From positions 1 to 64,000 of the forward strand of contig NZ_LMAS01000015.1 in NCBI RefSeq assembly GCF_001509555.1: a stretch of 64,000 nucleotides of DNA, read 5' to 3'. Below are positions 52,213 to 61,406 of this stretch, piece after piece; position 1 is the first letter of the stretch; every line of letters starts with the position of its first letter. The notes under the pieces are model-generated. The model saw only the letters and a list, made by a program, of their open reading frames with translations. It made no database searches and was not told where the DNA came from. The position numbers were made by a program, and so were the translations under genes. Origin of the DNA: Bacillus sp. FJAT-29937. Lineage in GTDB: Bacteria; Bacillota; Bacilli; Bacillales; Cytobacillaceae.

Positions 52213-53568
52213 CTACACTGCCTTTTTCTCACCGGAAGGCTTTTGATTTTTATTTTTGTTAAATACTTTAAACAGAATATATAACGCTCCCATCCAAATG
52301 ACTCCGCGAAGAAGTGTCATCGGCGAGCCAATGAAGCTTCCGTAGAAAACGATGGCAATTCCAATGAAGCCGAGGATTGGAAATAACGGGTAAAGCGGCT
52401 GTTTCCATGATAATTGGCTGACTTCTTCCTTTGCATTTTTTCGGTAAAGAACAGCTGCAATTAAGGCAAGCGTCCATGAAATAAGCCATGCAAATACCAT
52501 TTGATTCGATAATTCGATATAAAGGAAATCTGGATTAAATGTTCCTAGAATAATTAGAGCGACTGAAAGTGCCCACACAATGATAATTCCATAAACTGGC
52601 GTTCCAGTTTTTGGATGAAGCTTTCCGAAGACTGCCGGCATAAATCCGCTCTTTGCCTGTGCATAAAAGATTCGTGATGCAGCGTAAAGCGTACCCATCA
52701 AAATACATGTAGCAGCTGCAATCCATGCAGTCATATTCATGATGTATGCACCAGCGATTCCAAACACCATTTCAGCAGCAACTGTGAACGGTGAACTGTC
52801 AATTGTGATTTGATCCCAAGGAATTAGCCCTTGTAACACAAATTGAGCAGCTGAATAAAGCACAATAAATGTAATACTTGACCATAATAAAGCTTTCGGT
52901 AAATCTCTCGGATTCCTTGCCTCGCCGCCAGCCGTTGCAAGCGTAACAGCTCCTAAATATGCGTATGTACCTAACGGGATGGCTGCCCAGAAGCCATCAG
53001 ATCCATGAGGAAGGAATGGAGTGAAGTTGTCTAAGTTAACATCCTTTAAACCAATAATGGAGAAAAGCGCCATAACGACAGTCATAATGACTACTAATAA
53101 TAGCTGTGTTTTCGCAGCTACCTCAGCGCCAAGAATATTCAAGATAGCAAAAATCGTCAGGAACAGGATAGCAAAAAACGCTGGCCACATAGCCCCTTGA
53201 AGCTGCGGGAAAAACCACATCGTAATTCTTCCTAGGGCGATGCCGACACTTCCGCCGCAAATTACCCAACCGGCAGCAAACGTGAACCCGGCCAAAAACC
53301 CCCACCAGTTACCCATAAATCGTTCAACCCATTGGGACATAGCCCCGGCATTGGGCATCCCTACTGCCAATTCACTTAAAGCAACCATTAAAAATAATTG
53401 GGAAAACCCCGCAATTCCATAGGCTACGATGGCACTTGGACCAGCCGTAGCAATCCCTTGCCCCATTAAAAGAAAGATTCCATCTCCAATAACCGACCCG
53501 ACTCCCAGCGCCCAAATCGCCCAGAAGCCAAGCTTTCTTTGCGGATTTAACTCTAATTGGTTGGACAT
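52213..53568 (-). CDS. APC-family amino acid/amine permease
   Basis: 451 residues, about twelve membrane helices. The N-terminal LGFWAIWALGVGSVIGDGIF contains the Gly-rich substrate loop of APC transporters. AAGGAGG precedes the ATG. Its start overlaps the amidohydrolase end by 16 bases, so translation is probably coupled. Substrate presumably the amine or amino acid processed by the operon. Confidence 0.88.
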   Translation of the reverse strand: MSNQLELNPQRKLGFWAIWALGVGSVIGDGIFLLMGQGIATAGPSAIVAYGIAGFSQLFLMVALSELAVGMPNAGAMSQWVERFMGNWWGFLAGFTFAAGWVICGGSVGIALGRITMWFFPQLQGAMWPAFFAILFLTIFAILNILGAEVAAKTQLLLVVIMTVVMALFSIIGLKDVNLDNFTPFLPHGSDGFWAAIPLGTYAYLGAVTLATAGGEARNPRDLPKALLWSSITFIVLYSAAQFVLQGLIPWDQITIDSSPFTVAAEMVFGIAGAYIMNMTAWIAAATCILMGTLYAASRIFYAQAKSGFMPAVFGKLHPKTGTPVYGIIIVWALSVALIILGTFNPDFLYIELSNQMVFAWLISWTLALIAAVLYRKNAKEEVSQLSWKQPLYPLFPILGFIGIAIVFYGSFIGSPMTLLRGVIWMGALYILFKVFNKNKNQKPSGEKKAV

Positions 53569-54734
53569 ACAGTTGCCTCCTTCATATATTTTTGATATAC
53601 ATTCTCATAGTTCCGATAGAGCACCATTTCCCCGATTGCCTGAGCAGTCTCAACATCCATATAGTTAGAATCGACCCATGAATTTAACACTTCCTCAAAG
53701 CACTCCTTAAATAAATGAACACCGAGCCAATTCATTTCAGGCACAGTAAAGGCGTCAGATCCATACATCACCTTTTCGAATGGCGCAAATTCAAATACTT
53801 GTGACAAAATTCGTTTGACCCCATGCCCGCTAAACGGATTTTGCAAGGAAATATCCATATATACATTTGGCAGAATGCTAACGATAAATGCCGCTTCTTC
53901 AATCCATGGATACCCTCCATGAACAAGATGGACTTTCGTATTTTGATATTTTTCATCACGAAGCATGTCGATCAGGAAGCTTGGACTTGCCTTAGGAAGA
54001 ACAACCTCCCCATCGCCAATTCCCGTGTGGATATGCATGACCTTGTCAGCCTTCGTACACTCTTCCATCGCCACATGCAGGCAATAGTCTCGTAGATTCT
54101 TAACAATCGCACGGGAATCTTGTCTGAACTCTTCATATTCATCAGCTGCTTGCTTTTCATCCATTGGGGAAATTTCCAAACCGCTGCGGTAAGCAATAAT
54201 CGACTTTAGTCCGACGACTCCTTCCGTCTTTAATGCATCTGCTAAATCCGCACGATATTTTTCATTGAATTCTGAAAAGTTTCCGCAAGTTTGACTGAGC
54301 TTAACCATCACTGGTTCAATTCGATAGATTTCCCAAATGCGCGCTCCGCTTAAATCAGCATACTCTTCCTTGCTTAAAGGCGGCTGTGGGTATCCAAAAT
54401 CCCCTACTACACCAGTAAGCTTCGCATCCGTGAAAAGCTTCCGTGTATATTTTTTAAAATCAGCTGCATGTTCGTTCCGATGCTTAGTCACTTCTTCAAG
54501 GGTTGGTTCACATGAAAAATATTTTGCTAAACGCTGTATTAAAATTTGCACCCACATATTGCTTCCCGGAAAAGGCTGTTTAGGCAATCGCTGATAATTT
54601 TCCGGTATTTGAAGCGGAATAACCGCTAAGGATAATTGTCTTAAAAATTCCTCAGCTGTATATGGTTTTTCATTTGCTACATATGGATGCGCATGGACAT
54701 CAATGGCTTGTACGTTTTTTAATGAAACTTTCAT
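53553..54734 (-). CDS. Amidohydrolase related to the FluG N-terminal domain
   Basis: 393 residues, amidohydrolase_2 type. Metal-binding AIDVHAHPYV at residues 11-20, MHIHTGIGDGEV, VHLVHGGYPWIEEAAFI, VYMDISLQNPF and YGSDAFTVPEMNWLG with the conserved Asp. Fungal FluG and plant NodGS fuse such a domain to a glutamine-synthetase domain. Here the two are separate genes of one operon, a strong functional link. AGGAGG eight bases before ATG, and a sigma-54 promoter just upstream. Confidence 0.88.
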   Translation of the reverse strand: MKVSLKNVQAIDVHAHPYVANEKPYTAEEFLRQLSLAVIPLQIPENYQRLPKQPFPGSNMWVQILIQRLAKYFSCEPTLEEVTKHRNEHAADFKKYTRKLFTDAKLTGVVGDFGYPQPPLSKEEYADLSGARIWEIYRIEPVMVKLSQTCGNFSEFNEKYRADLADALKTEGVVGLKSIIAYRSGLEISPMDEKQAADEYEEFRQDSRAIVKNLRDYCLHVAMEECTKADKVMHIHTGIGDGEVVLPKASPSFLIDMLRDEKYQNTKVHLVHGGYPWIEEAAFIVSILPNVYMDISLQNPFSGHGVKRILSQVFEFAPFEKVMYGSDAFTVPEMNWLGVHLFKECFEEVLNSWVDSNYMDVETAQAIGEMVLYRNYENVYQKYMKEATVCPTN

Positions 54735-54770
54735 CGTTCATTCCTCCTTCAGTCTTACAGGAATTTATCT

Positions 54771-54787
54771 AGCAAGTTCCGTGCCAA
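54771..54787 (-). promoter_or_regulatory. Sigma-54 (-24/-12) promoter of the amidohydrolase-GS operon
   Basis: Minus strand TTGGCAC-GGAAC-TTGCTA, a full match to TGGCAC-N5-TTGCW, 37 bases before the start codon at 54734. Confidence 0.87.
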
Positions 54788-54956
54788 ATTATTCAGATCA
54801 TAAAAAACGGCACAAAGATGCCTTAATTGTCGAAAAAGTGTGAGTGTTTTTGAGAAATCCATCCATTAATAACCGAAAAAAATTCATACACCGAAAAATA
54901 TTTTTCTATTCTGTTTTTTCAATTTATCTAAATAAAATGAATATCCATTTAATTCC

Positions 54957-54974
54957 GTTGACAGTTATGTTAAC
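54957..54974. promoter_or_regulatory. Candidate activator site in the divergent region
   Basis: GTTGACAGTTATGTTAAC, an inverted repeat with one mismatch pair, about 170 bases upstream of the -24 element. A plausible enhancer for the sigma-54 activator; no experimental basis. Confidence 0.4.
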
Positions 54975-55057
54975 ATTCCAAATATATAAAGAATTGCTCA
55001 ATAGGAGGAAAATATATTTGCAGCAAAATATTTTTCAAAAGAGGCAGGTGATTATCG

Positions 55058-56815
55058 ATGGACCAATCTCATTTGGCCTTACGGGAAGTATGGAATCATT
55101 CCTACGAATCTATGATTCTATTTAGCGGAGATGGATCCATTCTTTCATTAAACCGTACGGCTGCACGCTTATTCCTAGAAAGCCCGTCCACCCTTATTGG
55201 TTCTTCTATTTTTGAACTGATCCCATCAGATGATTTCAGAAAATGTATTCAGGGAAAAGCGAAGACAGGCGTTTCGATCTTATTAGGTGCAAAGCAATTG
55301 CTCGCCAACATCGCCTTTTTCGATAACGGCCAATTCGGTACGTATCTTTTATTTTTAAAGGATCTTTCACAAGTCCAGCAGCTTCATCACCAAATCCAGG
55401 AGATGAATAAAACAAAGCAATTATTTGATTTAATCTTGGATCAGCTGGATGAGGGAATTGCTGTTATCAATGATAAGGGAGAAGTCCTTTTCTATAATCG
55501 AAAAGCAGGCGAAGTCGAAACAATGGAGCCGGAAACGGTAAGAAATAAACGGGTAACTGACGTATGGAGTGTGGACGAAAACACGAGCACCCTATTAACC
55601 TCTCTCAGAACGAGAAGAACGCTTAATCATCGGGAAACCCAATTTTCAACAAATGGAAAAGCAATTACTACAGTTGTCCGGACAGTGCCTCTCGTGCTTG
55701 ATGGGAATATTGCCGGAGCGATGGAAGTCTCACAGGATATTACTGAAAAAAAGCAGCTTTCAGAAACAATTATGAGGCTGCAAAAGCAGGTGAAGGGCGG
55801 TGTCGAGCCATTAAGCTCTCTCCCTTCACAAAAAAACAATACGCGCTTTCATTTTGAAAACATTGTTTTTTCCAGCAGAGAAATGGCTCAATCCGTTGAG
55901 CAAGCAAGAAGGTCTGCACGTTCGAAGTCCAATATATTAATCGTTGGTGAAACAGGAACAGGAAAAGAGCTTTTTGCCCAAAGCATTCATAATGAAAGCC
56001 CACGGAAAAACCAGCCATTTATTGCGCAAAATTGTGCGGCCCTCCCTGAATCCTTGCTCGAAAGCCTTCTATTCGGCACGAAGGCTGGCAGCTTTACTGG
56101 CGCCATCGACCGGCCGGGATTATTTGAACAGGCTCATAATGGGACCCTTATGCTGGATGAAATTAATTCAATGAGTATTAATCTGCAGGCAAAGCTTCTG
56201 CGTGTGTTGCAAGAACGGAAGGTGACAAGGCTCGGGTCAACGAAGGAAATGGATATTGATGTAAGAGTGATCGCCACGATGAATGAAGACCCGATGGAAG
56301 CCATTAAGCATGAGCGCCTTCGTGAGGATTTATTTTATCGCCTAGGGGTTGTGAATTTATGGATTCCGCCATTAAGGAATCGGAAGGAAGATATTCGCGT
56401 CCTAATTGATCATTGTATTGCGAAGCATGCGGAAATCCTTGACGTGAAGGTGGACGGCCTCGAACCGGATATTTTTGAGTTTTTCATGAATTACCACTGG
56501 CCCGGCAACGTCCGGCAGCTGGAGCATGTAATTGAGGGCTGCCTTAACCTAATGTATGACGAAAAAATGATTGGATACGACCATCTGCCGCCCATGCTCA
56601 AACATAAAATGCAGCAGCAGGAAAATCCAATCATCACCGGTGCTTCCGTACAAATCACTGGCACCTTGCCTGAACAAATCGAACGCTTAGAACGCACCAT
56701 GATCCAACAAGTCCTAACCAGCACAAATGGAAACGTTACCAAAGCCGGAGAACAACTCGGGATTTCTAGGCAAAATCTGAACTATAAAATTAAAAAATAT
56801 CAGATTTACACATAG
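55058..56815 (+). CDS. Sigma-54 activator (RocR-like), two PAS domains
   Basis: 585 residues. Two PAS-type sensory regions (~10-110 and ~125-230), AAA+ domain with GETGTGKE Walker A, AGSFTGA contact loop, LMLDEINSMS Walker B, FMNYHWPGNVRQLEHV, and a C-terminal Fis helix-turn-helix (VTKAGEQLGISRQNLNYKIK). Divergent from the amidohydrolase operon with the near-perfect -24/-12 promoter, so it very likely activates it. The ribosome binding site before the ATG is only moderate (GGCAGGTG). Confidence 0.92.
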   Translation: MDQSHLALREVWNHSYESMILFSGDGSILSLNRTAARLFLESPSTLIGSSIFELIPSDDFRKCIQGKAKTGVSILLGAKQLLANIAFFDNGQFGTYLLFLKDLSQVQQLHHQIQEMNKTKQLFDLILDQLDEGIAVINDKGEVLFYNRKAGEVETMEPETVRNKRVTDVWSVDENTSTLLTSLRTRRTLNHRETQFSTNGKAITTVVRTVPLVLDGNIAGAMEVSQDITEKKQLSETIMRLQKQVKGGVEPLSSLPSQKNNTRFHFENIVFSSREMAQSVEQARRSARSKSNILIVGETGTGKELFAQSIHNESPRKNQPFIAQNCAALPESLLESLLFGTKAGSFTGAIDRPGLFEQAHNGTLMLDEINSMSINLQAKLLRVLQERKVTRLGSTKEMDIDVRVIATMNEDPMEAIKHERLREDLFYRLGVVNLWIPPLRNRKEDIRVLIDHCIAKHAEILDVKVDGLEPDIFEFFMNYHWPGNVRQLEHVIEGCLNLMYDEKMIGYDHLPPMLKHKMQQQENPIITGASVQITGTLPEQIERLERTMIQQVLTSTNGNVTKAGEQLGISRQNLNYKIKKYQIYT

Positions 56816-56869
56816 AAGGCGGAATACGCAGGACTTAGTTAGTAGGCTGCCTACATAACACGCATTTTT

Positions 56870-57412
56870 GTAGAGCTACAGATAAAACGAAGAATCATAA
56901 CTCGCATTGGGTGAAGATGCAGGTAAAACGAGCACTATGATAGATTCATAACTCGCGTTTTGCGGGAGTTACAGATAAAACGAGCACTATGATAGATTCA
57001 TAACTCGCGTTTTGGCCGAGCTTCAGATAAAACGAGCACTATGAAGGCTTCATAACTCGCGTTTTGGAGGAGATACAGTTAAAACGAGCACTATGAAAGA
57101 TTCATAACACGAGTTTTGGAGGAACTACAGGTAAAACGAGCACTATGATAGATTCATAACTCGCGTTTTGGGGGAACTACAGATAAAACGAGCACTATAA
57201 AGGCTTCATAACTCCCATTTTGATAAAGCTACTGTTAAAACGAGCACTATGAAAGATTCATAACTCGCGTTTTGAGGGAGATACAGATAAAACGCGTACT
57301 ATGAAAGCTTCATAACTCGCATTTTGAAAAAAGCTACTGTTAAAACGAGCACTATGAAAGCTCCATAACAAACATTTTGGTGGAGATACAGATAAAACGA
57401 GCACTATGACAA
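56870..57412 (+). repeat. 52-bp tandem array, AAAACGAGCACTATGAA...TTCATAACTCGCGTTTT
   Basis: GCACTAT (one GTACTAT) at 56932, 56984, 57036, 57088, 57140, 57192, 57244, 57296, 57349 and 57401: ten units, 52 bases apart with one step of 53. A nested hairpin is evident: TATGAA-AGA-TTCATA inside AAAACGAG ... CGCGTTTT. The array ends 25 bases before the aminotransferase ribosome binding site. No other promoter sequence is evident, so the promoter may lie in or overlap the last unit. Confidence 0.9.
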
Positions 57413-57451
57413 AACAAATTCAATTATTACTATAACTAGGAGGGAATCAAT

Positions 57452-58780
57452 TTGCAGAATCCATTTCTTACTGCTGAGGATCAAGTCATTGCCAATAGTT
57501 TAAAAATCCGTTTTTATCCGATCGCGGTTCAATCCGCTAAGGGAACGAGAATTACCGATCAATTTGGTAAAGAATACATCGATCTGGCAGCAGGCTGGGC
57601 AGTGGCCAATATCGGGTACGGCCACCCTCGGGTCAGCAGCAAAATCAAGGAAAAGTATGATTCATTGTCCTTCACTTCGCAGCTTTCCGCCCCTGAGGAA
57701 ACGATGGTTTCTTTAGCCCAGAAGCTGATTGAGATCACTCCAGGAGACTTTTCAAAAAAGGTGTGGTTTGGCCATTCCGGCTCAGATGCCAATGACTGTA
57801 TTGCCAAGCTAATCCCCCTTGAGAAAAAACGCTCAAGAATGATTTCATTTATGGGGTCCTACCATGGACAAACAATGGGGTCACTCTCCCTTTCCGGCCA
57901 TCCGGCTCAAGCTGGTTTTATCGGAAGCGGCAATGTGGCGAAAATTCCGTTTCCAAATACCTATCGCCCGCCATTCGGCGAAACAAATCGCTTAACCGAC
58001 CAAGTGATTGATTACATTGAACAAGAGGTTTTCAAAACCATTTGTCCGCCGGAGCATACAGCCGGGATTATTATGGAGGGCATCCAGAGTGATGGTGGGC
58101 TGCTCGTACCACCGGATGATTTTCTGCCGCGGCTAGAGGAGCTTTGTAGCCGTTACGATATCAGCCTTATTTTTGACGAAGTAAAAGTCGGCTTAGGCCG
58201 AACAGGAAAATGGTTCTCCTTCGAACATAGCGGCGTCGTTCCAGATGCTGTCGTTCTCGGAAAATCGTTGGGCGCCGGCCTGCCAATCAGTGCAGTCGTT
58301 GCCAGAAAAGAAATTTTGGACATTGGCACAGCGATACATATGTTCACCACAAGCGGAAACCCTGTTTGCAGTACGGCTGCGTTGGAAAATATCGGGGTAA
58401 TCGAGGATGAACAACTTGTGGAAAATGCCCGGGTAAATGGTGATTATTTTATGCAGCATCTGAAGGAACTGCAGAAAAAATACGAATGGATTGGCGACAT
58501 CCGCGGAAAAGGCCTTGCCATCGGCGTCGAGCTTGTAGAAGACAGAATCACCAAAACTCCTGCAGCCGAAAAAACTGCGGCCATCTGCTATCGTGCCTAC
58601 GAATTAGGTCTGCTAGTCTTTTACGTTGGCATCCATAGCAACGTCATCGAAATCACCCCGCCTCTGACTATAACAAAAGAGGAAATAGACTTAGCGATAT
58701 CGATTTTGGATCAGGCTTTTTCTGATATGGAGCAGGGGCATATTAATATGGATCTGGTGAAGGAGTATGCTGGGTGGTAA
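57452..58780 (+). CDS. Class III PLP-dependent aminotransferase
   Basis: 442 residues, TTG start eight bases after AGGAGG. Motifs: YIDLAAGWAVANIGYGHPRV, WFGHSGSDANDCIAKLI, SYHGQTMGSLSLSG, MEGIQSDGGLLVPPDDF, LIFDEVKVGLGRTG, then VLGKSLGAGLPISAV with the PLP-binding Lys. The family includes GABA, ornithine and beta-alanine:pyruvate transaminases. Beside the GS-like regulon it probably deaminates an amine or omega-amino acid product. Single gene behind the 52-bp array. Confidence 0.9.
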   Translation: MQNPFLTAEDQVIANSLKIRFYPIAVQSAKGTRITDQFGKEYIDLAAGWAVANIGYGHPRVSSKIKEKYDSLSFTSQLSAPEETMVSLAQKLIEITPGDFSKKVWFGHSGSDANDCIAKLIPLEKKRSRMISFMGSYHGQTMGSLSLSGHPAQAGFIGSGNVAKIPFPNTYRPPFGETNRLTDQVIDYIEQEVFKTICPPEHTAGIIMEGIQSDGGLLVPPDDFLPRLEELCSRYDISLIFDEVKVGLGRTGKWFSFEHSGVVPDAVVLGKSLGAGLPISAVVARKEILDIGTAIHMFTTSGNPVCSTAALENIGVIEDEQLVENARVNGDYFMQHLKELQKKYEWIGDIRGKGLAIGVELVEDRITKTPAAEKTAAICYRAYELGLLVFYVGIHSNVIEITPPLTITKEEIDLAISILDQAFSDMEQGHINMDLVKEYAGW

Positions 58781-58788
58781 TGTGGCAA

Positions 58789-58935
58789 TTATTTATGACT
58801 AGGATGCTTCTCCTGTTTAAATAATGGTTCATTTGCTTCGGTAGTTTCTAAATAGGAGTTACTCACGGGATCTACTTTCCCCATTTGCAAATGAATGTGA
58901 ATTTGAGAGGTTCCCCCTTTTTTCCTTTTATTCAT
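58789..58935 (-). CDS. Possible 48-residue protein
   Basis: Frame MNKRKKGGTSQIHIHLQMG to ...LFKQEKHPSHK. The composition is credible, but no ribosome binding site precedes the ATG and the upstream terminator of the amidase gene overlaps its leader. I list it only as possible. Confidence 0.25.
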   Translation of the reverse strand: MNKRKKGGTSQIHIHLQMGKVDPVSNSYLETTEANEPLFKQEKHPSHK

Positions 58936-58936
58936 A

Positions 58937-58979
58937 CAAAAAATTTGGTGAGGCGGAGGACAATATCCCCGCCCCACCA
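58937..58979 (-). terminator. Terminator of the acetamidase/formamidase gene
   Basis: On the minus strand TGGTGGGGCGG ... CCGCCTCACCA followed by AATTTTTTG, 20 bases past the stop codon. Confidence 0.85.
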
Positions 58980-58998
58980 GCAAATACTAATCCACCAT

Positions 58999-59898
58999 TT
59001 AAATTAATTCCACGTTCAATTGCTTCAACAGCCACTTCGGCACAACAAAGCGAGCAGTCATGAGGGGATCCACAACTTGGCAAATCTCGGCTTGGCCTGC
59101 CGCACTTAAAAGCATAGTCACTTCACTGATCGGCAAACCTGTTTTCTCAACTAGTCGATCGGCCATTTCTTCCGTTGCAAGTTTGACTGCTTCATCTAGT
59201 GTCACAGCGGAGACAATTTGTGTAAAAACTTCATCATTTTCAAGCATTGGATTCTGAAGCTTTACCCCTTTTAGAACCTCTAATGTAACTGTAGCCTTAC
59301 CCGGAACCTCAATACCGGAAACACTAATTTCTCCATCCCCCATGGCAGCATGAAAATCACCTAATCCAAATAAGGCACCTTCCGCAAAAACAGGAAAATA
59401 AAGAGTCGCTCCCTCTGTAATCATCTTATTATCCATATTTCCGCCATGAGAACCCGGTGTACCACAATTGACGCCTTCACCCTCTGGTGCAACCCCAATA
59501 ACCCCAATCATCGGATTCATAGGAATTTCAATTTCATTAAAAATTGCCTTCCCGTCGCGGATAGGAATAATCTTTGCCTCCATTTGGCTAATACGGTGCC
59601 CCATTACACCAAGATTAGGACCGACAACCATGACACCTTGGTTTCCAACCTCGAGCTTTTCAATTTTTACTTTTAAAACATCACCAGGCATTGCTCCCTC
59701 AACAAAAATTGGCCCGGTTGCAGGATTAATCTGATTCCAGTCAATCTCAGTCACGACTGTTTCACTAGATTCAATTTGATCTTTAAAGCAATCATAAGTT
59801 TCAATTTCAACTGTTGTTCCTGAAGATACTGTCATAATCGGCTTTTGATTTTTGTTAAACTCGTAAATAATACCTTTTTCACGATTTAAGACTGCCAT
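58999..59898 (-). CDS. Acetamidase/formamidase family protein
   Basis: 299 residues from ATG 59896-59898, nine bases after GAGGAG. NPATGPIFVEGAMPGDVLKV, VVGPNLGVMGHR, PMIGVIGVAPEGEGVNCGTP, GSHGGNMDNKMI and GLGDFHAAMGDGEIS are the FmdA_AmdA hallmarks. It hydrolyses formamide or short amides to ammonia. Monocistronic; fits the nitrogen-scavenging theme. Confidence 0.92.
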   Translation of the reverse strand: MAVLNREKGIIYEFNKNQKPIMTVSSGTTVEIETYDCFKDQIESSETVVTEIDWNQINPATGPIFVEGAMPGDVLKVKIEKLEVGNQGVMVVGPNLGVMGHRISQMEAKIIPIRDGKAIFNEIEIPMNPMIGVIGVAPEGEGVNCGTPGSHGGNMDNKMITEGATLYFPVFAEGALFGLGDFHAAMGDGEISVSGIEVPGKATVTLEVLKGVKLQNPMLENDEVFTQIVSAVTLDEAVKLATEEMADRLVEKTGLPISEVTMLLSAAGQAEICQVVDPLMTARFVVPKWLLKQLNVELI

Positions 59899-60104
59899 TC
59901 TCAAAAACTCCTCTCCTAGGCGGGGTTATTGGGACAAGTCCCTTAATTTAATTGTAGCAAAGGATGCGTCCCTCTGCCCCGTAAATGCCTTTTACTTTTT
60001 CAATCTCGGAAAATAGTTTGTATTGTCTAGTAAAAAAACGACAAGCTGCTCCCCTAGTGACAGCGGGTGTGAATAAACATCCTCTTGGTGAAATTAACCA
60101 CGTA

Positions 60105-60175
60105 TTTAGGCCAAGCGGACACCGAGTTCGTTATATGCTAAAAAACACTGGGAATCCACTGCTTTTTAGCAAAAT
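60105..60175 (+). repeat. Left half of a GCGGACA repeat split by the IS
   Basis: AAGCGGACACCGAGTTCGTTAT, then CACTGCTTTTTAGCAAAAT, stopping where the element begins. The right half resumes at 61879. The earlier part of the gap, 59899-60104, shows no clear feature. Confidence 0.85.
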
Positions 60176-60290
60176 AGTTATCATGAACAAAACTGGCTCC
60201 TTAATCGTAAAAACGTAGGTTAACTTGGTTAGACTGTTTAATGCAAAAACAATAACCAAATCAGAGCTACATTACGAAAGGAGCCTTATT

Positions 60291-61406
60291 ATGAAGGATA
60301 ACACAAAATTTGTAGGTTTAGACGTATCGAAAGAAAAAATTGCTGTCGCAATTGCAGATCAAGGTAGAGAAAAACCAAGATATTATGGAATGATTCCGAA
60401 CACTCCTGAGGAAATCAGAAAACTAGTAAAAAAATTAGGAGATCAAGAAAATCTTAGAGTGTGTTACGAAGCCGGACCAACAGGATATCCATTATTCCGC
60501 TTATTTTTAAGTATGGGAATTCACTGTGATGTAATCGCACCAACTTTAATTCCACAAAAGCCAGGTGATCGAGTAAAAACAGATAAAAGAGATGCCATTC
60601 GCTTAGCCCAGTTGTATCGGGCAGGAGAATTAACTTCGGTATATGTGCCAACCAAAGAAGATGAAGCCTTACGTGATCTTGTAAGAGCTAGAGAAGATGC
60701 AAAAGAAGATGAGTTACGTGTAAAGCATCGGATTACTAAACTACTCCTTCGATATGATATTCGCCCTCCACAAAAAGTGGGAAGAAATTGGTCATCTAGA
60801 TATCGTGAGTGGATCTATACATTAAAATTTGATTATTCTTCTTTACGGGTTGCTTTCCAAGAATACCTGCAGGCTCTACAGGAAGTAGAGCAACGTTTAA
60901 AACGTTTAGAAGAGGAAATACAAGTTCAGGCAGATGAAGGTGTACATGCCCCAATGATTCAAGCACTCCAGTGTTTACGTGGGGTAGCTGTTATTTCAGC
61001 GACAAGTCTAGTTGCCGAAATTGGTTCGTTTAAACGGTTTCGTACACCGAAACAACTAATGGCATATTTAGGTCTAGTACCAAGTGAAAGTTCTAGTGGG
61101 GAAATACGAAGGCAAGGGAAAATCACGAAGGCAGGAAACACTCATGCCCGACGCTTACTGATCGAATCGTCCTGGAGTTATCGGTATCAACCGGCTGTTC
61201 GAGATAGATTAAAGAGAAGGCAAGATGGACAACCAGGCTTCATTCAGGCGATATCGTGGAAAGCCCAACAAAGACTGCATAAAAAGTATTTCCGATTATT
61301 GTCTCGTGGTAAATCAAGTAATACAGCGATTACAGCAGTAGCTCGGGAATTAGCAGGATTCATTTGGGCAATAGCACAAGAAGTTGAAGAATTACCTGCA
61401 AATTAA
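60291..61406 (+). CDS. IS110-family (IS1111 group) transposase/recombinase
   Basis: 371 residues from ATG 60291, seven bases after AAAGGAG; longer frames upstream lack a site. RuvC-like DEDD domain: Asp11 in GLDVSKEK, Glu60 in CYEAGPTG, Asp98 and Asp101 in KTDKRDAIRL. A helical middle (EALRDLVRAREDAKEDELRV) and C-terminal Tnp domain follow, with GLVPSESSSGEIRRQGKITK where the serine nucleophile is expected (Ser266-268). The family uses an element-encoded guide RNA to pair donor and target. Intact, so possibly active. Confidence 0.93.
   Translation: MKDNTKFVGLDVSKEKIAVAIADQGREKPRYYGMIPNTPEEIRKLVKKLGDQENLRVCYEAGPTGYPLFRLFLSMGIHCDVIAPTLIPQKPGDRVKTDKRDAIRLAQLYRAGELTSVYVPTKEDEALRDLVRAREDAKEDELRVKHRITKLLLRYDIRPPQKVGRNWSSRYREWIYTLKFDYSSLRVAFQEYLQALQEVEQRLKRLEEEIQVQADEGVHAPMIQALQCLRGVAVISATSLVAEIGSFKRFRTPKQLMAYLGLVPSESSSGEIRRQGKITKAGNTHARRLLIESSWSYRYQPAVRDRLKRRQDGQPGFIQAISWKAQQRLHKKYFRLLSRGKSSNTAITAVARELAGFIWAIAQEVEELPAN

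Noticed and set aside
54800-54825. CGGCACAAAGATGCC as a sigma-54 promoter for the activator gene
   Set aside because: The GG to GC distance is nine, not ten, bases, and the -12 element is poor.
13603-57412. CRISPR array interpretation of the repeat arrays
   Set aside because: Spacers are only 7-9 bases, or the whole unit is conserved; there are no cas genes and no unique ~30-base spacers.
58789-58983. 64-codon version of the small minus-strand frame
   Set aside because: Its start lies inside the terminator hairpin of the amidase gene; only the shorter 48-codon form is listed, with low confidence.
59955-59980. Sigma-54-like sequence upstream of the acetamidase gene (minus strand)
   Set aside because: TTGC is present, but only three of six -24 positions match.
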